Assembly (NCBI RefSeq): GCF_001279725.1
Contig: NZ_LGDE01000042.1
Location: forward strand, 1-10,215
Source: Streptomyces sp. WM4235
GTDB taxonomy: Bacteria > Actinomycetota > Actinomycetes > Streptomycetales > Streptomycetaceae
DNA: 10,215 nt
Reading direction: 5' to 3'
The notes below the pieces were generated by a model. The model made no database searches. It had not been told where the DNA came from and saw nothing but the letters and a program-made list of their open reading frames with translations. The translations under genes and the position numbers were made by a program. This document shows positions 1 through 5,254 of the stretch, piece after piece. Within the stretch, counting starts at the first letter, position 1, and each line of letters starts with the position of its first letter.

Positions 1-1
1 C

Positions 2-1183
2 GACCTGCCCAACCACCACGAACCCGCCCCCGTCCCCGCCCCCGTCAAGGAGCGGGTCCTCGAAGGCGCCGGGGGTCCGAGCCACGTCGAGAACGGCACC
101 GGCCACCCCACGGGCTCCGCACACCCGGGAAACGGGACACCGCCGACATCGATGCACCCCGGCGACGGCTCCCACCCCACCGGCGGCGGTACGCACAACA
201 CGCCCCCCACGGGAGGCCACGCCACAGACCACCCGACCGGCGGTCACCCGACCGGCGGCGGCTCGAGCGGCGGCGCCGGTTCACACACGCCGTCCGTTGG
301 CGGCCACGGCACCACCGGTGGTGGCGGCCACCAGCCCGGCGGTTCGGGGCACGGCGGCGCGGACAACGCTCCGCACGACCATCACACGGAACCTGGAGGC
401 GGCGGAGGTACCGGCCACGGCGAGGCGGACACCGCACCCACGGGCGGCGGCCACGGCGAAGGACCGGGCATCCCGCACGAGGGCGAGGTCCCAGGGGGCC
501 CCGTCCCTGACGGCCCCCTTGGCACCGCTGATGACGGGGTGCTTCCCGGCGGGTCCGAGCCCAGGCCGGACGGTGCGCGCTACATCGAGGAGCCCACCGA
601 CTCGCACGTTCAGGCGGCGCGGTTCTATGACGACATCCGAGCCAACCCGGAGAACCTGAACATCGCGGCGATTTCCGACAACACCGGTATCAGTCCGCAG
701 GTGCTGGACCGTGTACGTACCCACTTCTTCCTCACAGAGCATGTGGTGGCCGAGGCCCCCGGCCTTTCCAGAAACGGGTACTTCACGCCGCGAAGCGATA
801 TCGCGGAGATCTGGGAAGCCGCGAGCCGGCGTAGCCTCACTCCGGAGGAGACGACCAAGTTCGAGCGGTACATCGGGCATGAATACGTCGAGAGTCAGCT
901 GTTGGAAGCCGGCCTTCCTTATACGGTCGACGCTCCGCACATGTGGGATTCATTCCAGAACAGCGACGGCCCGGTGGAGTACTATCACGAATTCCCCAGA
1001 AGCCCCCGCGACGCCGGTGCGCACGACCTCGCGGTGAACGAGGGCAGGGGCGGGTTCAATCACTGGCGTGCGGTAGGGTTCGACGTCCCCAAGATCGAGC
1101 TGGCGTCCGATCTGTCCAACATCGACGAAGTGGTGGCAGCTCTGAAGGACGAGCTGCGCGCGAAGGGAATTGAGCTCAAGTGA
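2..1183 (+). CDS. C-terminal part of a putative polymorphic toxin (5' end outside window)
   Basis: The reading frame is open from base 2, so the gene starts before the window; 393 residues are visible. The ATG at 152 is internal to the same frame and is probably not the start. The visible part has two zones. The first 180 or so residues are a low-complexity linker rich in His, Gly, Pro and Thr, with recurring HPTGGG and GGHPTGG units. From about base 565 a compact, normal-composition domain of about 205 residues runs to the stop. It has several histidines in polar settings (HEYVE near base 878, APHMW, YYHEF, GAHDL, NHWRA), which could be metal or catalytic ligands. A long linker, a C-terminal domain and an overlapping small gene behind it are the layout of secreted polymorphic toxins with immunity genes. 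I do not recognise the domain family, and nuclease or peptidase activity is not shown. The toxin role is inference from architecture and context. Confidence 0.6.
   Translation, partial: DLPNHHEPAPVPAPVKERVLEGAGGPSHVENGTGHPTGSAHPGNGTPPTSMHPGDGSHPTGGGTHNTPPTGGHATDHPTGGHPTGGGSSGGAGSHTPSVGGHGTTGGGGHQPGGSGHGGADNAPHDHHTEPGGGGGTGHGEADTAPTGGGHGEGPGIPHEGEVPGGPVPDGPLGTADDGVLPGGSEPRPDGARYIEEPTDSHVQAARFYDDIRANPENLNIAAISDNTGISPQVLDRVRTHFFLTEHVVAEAPGLSRNGYFTPRSDIAEIWEAASRRSLTPEETTKFERYIGHEYVESQLLEAGLPYTVDAPHMWDSFQNSDGPVEYYHEFPRSPRDAGAHDLAVNEGRGGFNHWRAVGFDVPKIELASDLSNIDEVVAALKDELRAKGIELK
176..560 (+). repeat. His/Gly-rich low-complexity linker coding repeat
   Basis: This stretch of the toxin-like gene encodes imperfect repeats of short units such as HPTGGG, GGHPTGG, GGHGTTGGGG and GHGEADTAP. 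Histidine is strikingly frequent and the segment is predicted to be disordered. Linkers of this kind separate a secretion or N-terminal domain from an effector domain. The DNA is a matching GGCGG/CCACC-rich repeat that could slip during replication. Confidence 0.7.
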
Positions 1184-1935
1184 CCGATCGGACGGAATCC
1201 GCCACGCTGAATCGCCTCCGTGCGGTTGATTGGATGAGTGACTGGGACTTCGCCTTCGGGCATGTCAAGTCCCGTCGTGTCCTGTTCCGGGAATACACGC
1301 GCCGGGCGGCCGTGTGGGCCCAGGCGTACGCGGCCGAGGGTGGCTGGCCCTTCTTCGATGTGACCTCGTACGTGGATCCAGAATTCCAGCCGACTCCTGA
1401 ACTGGCAGCCGAACTCGCTGAATTCCTGGATCGCCTGCCCAATGGCGAGGTTCGGCAGACCTGCTCGGGCGCGGTCCGCATGGCGGAACTCCGGGCGCAG
1501 AACCCTGCCGCGTTCTCGGACCTTCCCGATCTCTACGAGCCGCTGGTCCTCTTCTACGAGCGGGGCGGCGAGTTCACCCGGGACGATGCGGGGTTCCTCG
1601 ATCTGACAGGTGTGCGGTTCCGGCTGGGCACCCTGGAGAGCCACCTCGGCAACCCGCCCGTCACGCTGCTCGGCGACACCGTCCTCGACGCGCTCGACGC
1701 CGACGGGCAAGTCGTGTACTACACCGCGGAGGACCGACAGGGCCCCCTCCTCAGGCGGCGAGTGCTGAGGGACGAGCAGTCGGACGAGGTGTTCGGCCGT
1801 GACCTGCGCTGGGAGTCGACCGATCTGATCCCCGGCACCGAAGCGGAGGCCAAGGAGGCGGGCCTGGTCGCTCTGGAGGAGCTCAAGGCGGCCAAGCTCA
1901 TCGGGGAGATCGTGGCCGCCGTCACGCGTCCCTGA
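1180..1935 (+). CDS. Putative immunity protein for the upstream toxin-like protein
   Basis: This encodes 251 residues from a GTG whose bases overlap the TGA of the preceding gene (GTGA), so the two are translationally coupled; an AAGGGA ribosome-binding site lies about 11 bases upstream. The product is soluble and acidic, with no signal peptide or membrane helix. The N-terminal half (to about residue 150) is aromatic-rich, with FFDVTSYVDPEF and a run LPDLYEPLVLFYERGGEF. The C-terminal part (about 165-251) looks like a second small module ending in an Ala/Glu/Lys-rich helix. I cannot assign a named family. Position directly behind a polymorphic-toxin-like C-terminus, overlap with it, and the small soluble acidic nature are what is expected of a cognate immunity protein that stays in the cytoplasm and blocks the toxin. 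That role is inference. The frame itself is very likely real given its codon bias and coupling. Confidence 0.7.
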   Translation: MTDRTESATLNRLRAVDWMSDWDFAFGHVKSRRVLFREYTRRAAVWAQAYAAEGGWPFFDVTSYVDPEFQPTPELAAELAEFLDRLPNGEVRQTCSGAVRMAELRAQNPAAFSDLPDLYEPLVLFYERGGEFTRDDAGFLDLTGVRFRLGTLESHLGNPPVTLLGDTVLDALDADGQVVYYTAEDRQGPLLRRRVLRDEQSDEVFGRDLRWESTDLIPGTEAEAKEAGLVALEELKAAKLIGEIVAAVTRP

Positions 1936-2474
1936 GGGCTGGGCTTGCCATCTCGCGACCCGACGTTCGCGGAGGGGCGGACCCTCAGACCCCGGCTCCT
2001 GTACTTCCTCGACGGGGCGGCGGAGGCTCCTGCCGTCAGCGCCGATGTCACTGGTGTCGATCACGTGCATCCTCCGGTCGTCCTCGCCCGGCCGTCCCAC
2101 GGCACCGATCGCCACATCCACATTACGAAGAGCCTCCCGACCTGCGCTGCCTCTCATCTCCAGCGCCTTCGTCCCGACCGACGCGATGCCGGGTGCTACC
2201 CAGGGTGCGCCAGGACTTCGGGCGAGGAATGGGTGAAAACTGGATTCCAGCGCTCTCGCCTGGCTCCTCGTGCGGGGGTGCGGCGAGAGCGCCAGCAGGC
2301 CCGCCGGCGCTCCCGCCACCGTCACCCCGACAAGTGGTGCCCGCCATTGCGGCTGGTCCGAACGGACTGCGGGAAGAGGTGGTGGAGTGTGCCGACCGGG
2401 AAGGTCGCGCCCCTGATCCGTGATGTCCCGCCTCGCCCAGATGCTGCCTCCCATCCCTGGTCGTCCTAGAAGTG
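1936..2474. other. Intergenic stretch without a supportable gene
   Basis: No frame here has a convincing start, ribosome-binding site and protein-like composition. The open frames seen on both strands (for example + 1945-2469, + 2045-2236, and the minus frame that crosses the immunity gene up to 2454) are Arg/Ser/Pro-rich and look like GC-driven shadows. The stretch contains one clear inverted repeat (2250-2292). It may hold decayed coding sequence, since it leads directly into a start-less gene remnant. Confidence 0.5.
2250..2292. terminator. Inverted repeat, possible transcription terminator
   Basis: An 11-base arm GCGCTCTCGCC (2250-2260) is perfectly complementary to GGCGAGAGCGC (2282-2292), with a 21-base spacer. 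There is no T-run, which is usual for actinobacterial terminators. It lies 315 bases after the immunity gene stop, so it could end a long 3' transcript or be a relic of an element. A function as an operator or mobile-element feature is equally possible. Confidence 0.35.
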
Positions 2475-2680
2475 TCAGGCGGTGCGCTGGTCGTGGCGGT
2501 CTTGGCGGAGCTGGTCGGCATGCCGGGCCAGGGCGTGGATGTGGTCGGCGAGGGCCGAGTCTTCGGGGCGCAGGTGGGGTCGGGTGTCGGTCAGGGGCTG
2601 GAGGAGGCGGGCGGCGTCGTTGTCGGCGAGGGCCCGGTTCAGGGCGCTGACGGCTCCTGGGCGCCGGCTGCCTCCTCGCT
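2475..2680 (-). pseudogene. C-terminal remnant of an unidentified gene
   Basis: On the minus strand a frame ending in TGA at 2475-2477 has a protein-like, helical tail: read N to C it includes AVSALNRALADNDAARLL, then PEDSALADHIHALARHADQL, ending DQRTA. Composition (Ala/Leu/Asp/His helix pattern with strong third-position GC) is that of real actinobacterial coding sequence. However, no in-frame ATG, GTG or TTG start exists between this tail and the TAG of the barstar gene at 2787-2789, and the peptide becomes Arg/His/Lys-rich and unnatural above about 2660. I read it as the last 60 or so codons of a gene whose front was lost, perhaps when the neighbouring DNA arrived. I do not recognise the family. 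The upper boundary is approximate. Confidence 0.45.
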
Positions 2681-2786
2681 GACAGGGCCGGCTATGTTTC
2701 AGCCATTGATGCTCACGGTGACGAGCGATTGGCTTTCCCTCCGCATACTTGTGGCGTTCAGATGCCGATCGTGCCTGCGTAGGGGG

Positions 2787-3980
2787 CTACCGGAGCACGA
2801 CCGTGACGCCGCGCCGTTCGAGGAGTTGCACGATCTCCTCGAAGTAGGAGAGTTGACCCTCCGGATCCTCCACAACATCCGCCAGTGCGCGGCGTGCGAC
2901 TTCAGAGTCATGCCAGGTCAAGGTGAAGGGCGGGGCCACTCCGAATCCACCGCACAGGCAGTCCTTGAAGGCGTTCCACTCCCGGCCGAAGTAGCGGCCA
3001 GGTCCGAGCAAGGCCTCGGCGATCGCGCAGTGCAGCCCGGGGACGTCCGTGACGAACCGGCCGTCGAGATGGTACTCGCCGCCAGAGCGGTCCGGTCGAG
3101 GCGCGGGCACCCGCCAGGCACGGGTGGTGAGGTCGAGCCAAGCGGCCCTGCCCTGCGAGTCATACGGCGCCCACATGTTGGGGGCTTCTGGCGGGCCCTG
3201 ATACCACTCCGCCCAGATCGAGCGGGCCGCCGACGATGGTCGATCGGCGCCGCCATCGGTGAGGGTTATGTCTTCCAGCCCATCGCCGAGCACAGACGGG
3301 CGCGCTCCGGTGATGGCCAGGCCCACGGAGCGCGAGGCCATCACAGCGCCATGGCGATCCAGCACCAGGAGATCGGCCCAGCCCCGTGTCCACCGGCGTG
3401 GTCGCTGAGTCCCTACGAGCAGTGGTTCCGTAGCCTCGCAGCCGATCAGCTCCATCGAGACAGGGGCCGGGTCCGCTCGCGGATTGAACAGGCCGTCCAC
3501 ATCGGAGCACCGGCCTGCACTTGCAGCAGCGACCGTCGTTCCCGCGAAAAGCTCGAAGCGTGGTGTCGCAGGCACTTCGAAGAAGCTCTCGTCGTTCCTG
3601 ACGCCGGCACCGAGCACAATGTCGTACCGCGCCGGGTCGCCGGGGTGGGGCTGATGGGCCACCACGACCGCATCGACGAGAGTCCACCACTGCACGGGCT
3701 GCTCGTCGTCCCAGACCTCGACGCCCACGTCGCCCAGACCCCGAAACGAGACGCCGGGCTCGGCCAGGACCTCGCTCAGGAAGTCATCGGGGCTGCATCC
3801 GCGGAGGGTGAGGATCTCCCGTGGCGGCGGGACCGGGTCGACGAACAGCCCTTCGACGCCCGCACACCTCCCCCAGAGCTGTTCCACGCCGTCTTCGTCC
3901 TCCTGCACCAGGAGGTACTTCACCGGGAAGCCCCGATCCCACCGAGCGTGATCTGTGATGCGCACCCAACCCCCGAACAT
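2787..3980 (-). CDS. Barstar-domain protein (RNase-inhibitor family, multi-domain)
   Basis: This encodes 397 residues from an ATG at 3980-3978, with GAAGG 8 bases upstream; an in-frame GTG at residue 20 (VKYLLV) is an alternative start. Residues about 300-397 fit the barstar fold family: YFGREWNAFKDCLCGGF lines up with the barstar helix that plugs the barnase active site. By my alignment Asp39 of barstar is kept (the D of KDC), Asp35 is replaced by Asn and Trp38 by Lys. The larger N-terminal part has two copies of a motif, GRCAGVEGLF...LRGC (37-62) and GRCSDVDGLF...LIGC (156-181), suggesting a duplicated domain. There are no signal peptide or membrane segments, so it is cytoplasmic. Barstars bind and inhibit barnase-like ribonucleases; here no such RNase is visible nearby, so it is probably an orphan immunity or antitoxin-like protein. 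It is divergent from the recombinase operon and convergent with the toxin/immunity pair. Confidence 0.8.
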   Translation of the reverse strand: MFGGWVRITDHARWDRGFPVKYLLVQEDEDGVEQLWGRCAGVEGLFVDPVPPPREILTLRGCSPDDFLSEVLAEPGVSFRGLGDVGVEVWDDEQPVQWWTLVDAVVVAHQPHPGDPARYDIVLGAGVRNDESFFEVPATPRFELFAGTTVAAASAGRCSDVDGLFNPRADPAPVSMELIGCEATEPLLVGTQRPRRWTRGWADLLVLDRHGAVMASRSVGLAITGARPSVLGDGLEDITLTDGGADRPSSAARSIWAEWYQGPPEAPNMWAPYDSQGRAAWLDLTTRAWRVPAPRPDRSGGEYHLDGRFVTDVPGLHCAIAEALLGPGRYFGREWNAFKDCLCGGFGVAPPFTLTWHDSEVARRALADVVEDPEGQLSYFEEIVQLLERRGVTVVLR

Positions 3981-4084
3981 GTGAGCAACCTTCGCGCCAC
4001 GATACGGACCCTGCCAGCCCTGGCCAGGAAGGGGACGGGCTTCCGAGTTCGGTTACGTCTCGTCGACGGCGCCCGGATGGCAGA
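3981..4084. promoter_or_regulatory. Divergent intergenic region between barstar gene and recombinase operon
   Basis: These 104 bases must hold the promoters of both divergent transcripts if the recombinase operon starts here. For the minus-strand gene a TATCGT (3999-4004, minus) could be a -10 box, with the GAAGG ribosome-binding site between it and the ATG; no good -35 was found. A perfect 10-base palindrome CCTGGCCAGG lies at 4019-4028 and could be an operator or recombinase site. I found no convincing promoter for the plus-strand operon. It could also contain the left end of the mobile element, but no repeat proves this. Confidence 0.3.
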
Positions 4085-5254
4085 GTGAAAGTACGGGCTT
4101 TTCGTGTCGTGCTGCCGTCGGGTACCCGGTACTGGACGGTGGTTGACGACGACTTCGAGGTGGTCAAGGAAGCCGATCGGTTCCTGCGGGAGATCCGGCT
4201 CGCAAGGGGTCGAGCGGAGACGACAACTAAGGCGTACGCCGAGGGAGTCGTGCTGTTCTTCCGCTGGTGCACGGCCACGGGGAGGGACTGGAGGACTGCA
4301 GCCCAAGACATGGGGCTGTTCATGCTCTGGCTGAAGTGGACACCGGGCCGCGGCGGCAACGCTCCGGTCGTCGTGCCGGGGCCGGGGGCGAAGCCCGTTC
4401 GGGGCGAGATCCGGGTGAACAAGGTCCTGACCGCGGTGCGGATGTTCCTGCTCTACGGCGTCACGAACAAGCTGGTGCCGGCCTCGGTGCTGGAGCAGAT
4501 CTACGAGGTCGGTGACACCCGTGATCTGCCCGAGGCTGCCCAGGGCGAGAGCGACGGCATGCGGTTGCGGCTGCGCGCCCGGCACCGGGTCCAGGAGCCG
4601 GAGACGGACATCGACCGCGCCAGCGACGAGGAGGTCGTGGCGATGTTCCTGGCCTGCCGTTCCGCCCGCGACCGGCTGACGCTGCTGCTTCTCTCCCGCG
4701 TCGGCCTGCGGCCGGGACAGGTCGCGGGTCTGTACCGCAGCGACTGTCATCTGCTGATCGACTCCAGACCGCTGGGATGTGACATCGAGGGCGCCCACGT
4801 TCACATCGCCCGCCGACAGAACGAGAACGGCGCCTGGTCGAAGTCGAAGAAGACCTGGGCGATGCCGGTGGATTTCCTCGTGGTTCAGGCTTTCGATCAG
4901 TACGCGCTGGAACGCCATGAGCAACTGCCCTCCAGCGACAGCGACTTCCTCCTGATCAACCTCTTCCGGCCGCCCTACGGCAAGCCGGTCACGACGGACG
5001 CGATCGGCGAGCTCTGCGAGTCCTTGTCCCGCCGGGCCGGCCTGGGCCGGATGATCACGCCGCGGATGTGTCGCCACGCCATGGCCAGCAACGTCGCGGA
5101 CGCCGGCGGCTCCCTGGACGAGGTCCAGGCCCTGCTCGGCCAGAAGAACCCGCACTCGCCCAGGCCCTATCTCCACCCGAGCCGCGCCCGGCTCCGGGAC
5201 GCCATCGAGCGAGTCCCCTCTCCCCGCCTGCAGTTCGGGGGCGAGGGCCGATGA
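4085..5254 (+). CDS. tnpA: Tyrosine recombinase, TnpA-like first gene of a Tn554-type module
   Basis: This encodes 389 residues from a GTG; the site upstream (GGATGG) is weak but no better in-frame start is seen. The N-terminal region (about 35-140) is a SAM-like core-binding domain; about 175-375 is the catalytic domain of tyrosine recombinases, which cut and rejoin DNA through a phosphotyrosine. Visible catalytic elements are Arg209 in VGLRPGQ, a Lys cluster at 253-256 (SKSKK), Arg330 in CRHAMAS and nucleophile Tyr362 in RPYLHPS. The usual first His of the HxxR motif is Arg (Arg327) and the usual His before the nucleophile is Gln (Gln353 in LLGQ); the conserved box I Glu is Gln212. It is the first of three overlapping genes with the size order of Tn554 TnpA, TnpB and TnpC, so it probably works with the next protein in moving the element. 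The family is certain, the Tn554-type assignment rests on gene order and partners, and activity is uncertain because of the substitutions. Confidence 0.88.
   Translation: MKVRAFRVVLPSGTRYWTVVDDDFEVVKEADRFLREIRLARGRAETTTKAYAEGVVLFFRWCTATGRDWRTAAQDMGLFMLWLKWTPGRGGNAPVVVPGPGAKPVRGEIRVNKVLTAVRMFLLYGVTNKLVPASVLEQIYEVGDTRDLPEAAQGESDGMRLRLRARHRVQEPETDIDRASDEEVVAMFLACRSARDRLTLLLLSRVGLRPGQVAGLYRSDCHLLIDSRPLGCDIEGAHVHIARRQNENGAWSKSKKTWAMPVDFLVVQAFDQYALERHEQLPSSDSDFLLINLFRPPYGKPVTTDAIGELCESLSRRAGLGRMITPRMCRHAMASNVADAGGSLDEVQALLGQKNPHSPRPYLHPSRARLRDAIERVPSPRLQFGGEGR

Noticed and set aside
1060..2454. Open minus-strand frame of 464 codons
   Set aside because: It lies antisense to the immunity gene and the end of the toxin gene, is rich in Arg/Gly/Pro/Glu, and has no recognisable motif; best explained by high third-position GC on the opposite strand.
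1945..2469. Plus-strand frame of 174 codons after the immunity gene
   Set aside because: Weak start without ribosome-binding site, Arg/Pro/Ser-rich, no helix or strand pattern; treated as non-coding.
2472..4088. Open plus-strand frame of 538 codons
   Set aside because: It is antisense to the barstar gene and the start-less remnant in the same codon register, has shadow-like composition and no family resemblance; it ends inside the recombinase start region.
5068..5250. Upstream extension of the TnpB-like frame into the first recombinase gene
   Set aside because: These 61 codons are Arg/Pro-rich shadow sequence over the catalytic Tyr region of TnpA; the ATG at 5251 with its own ribosome-binding site and ATGA overlap is the natural start.
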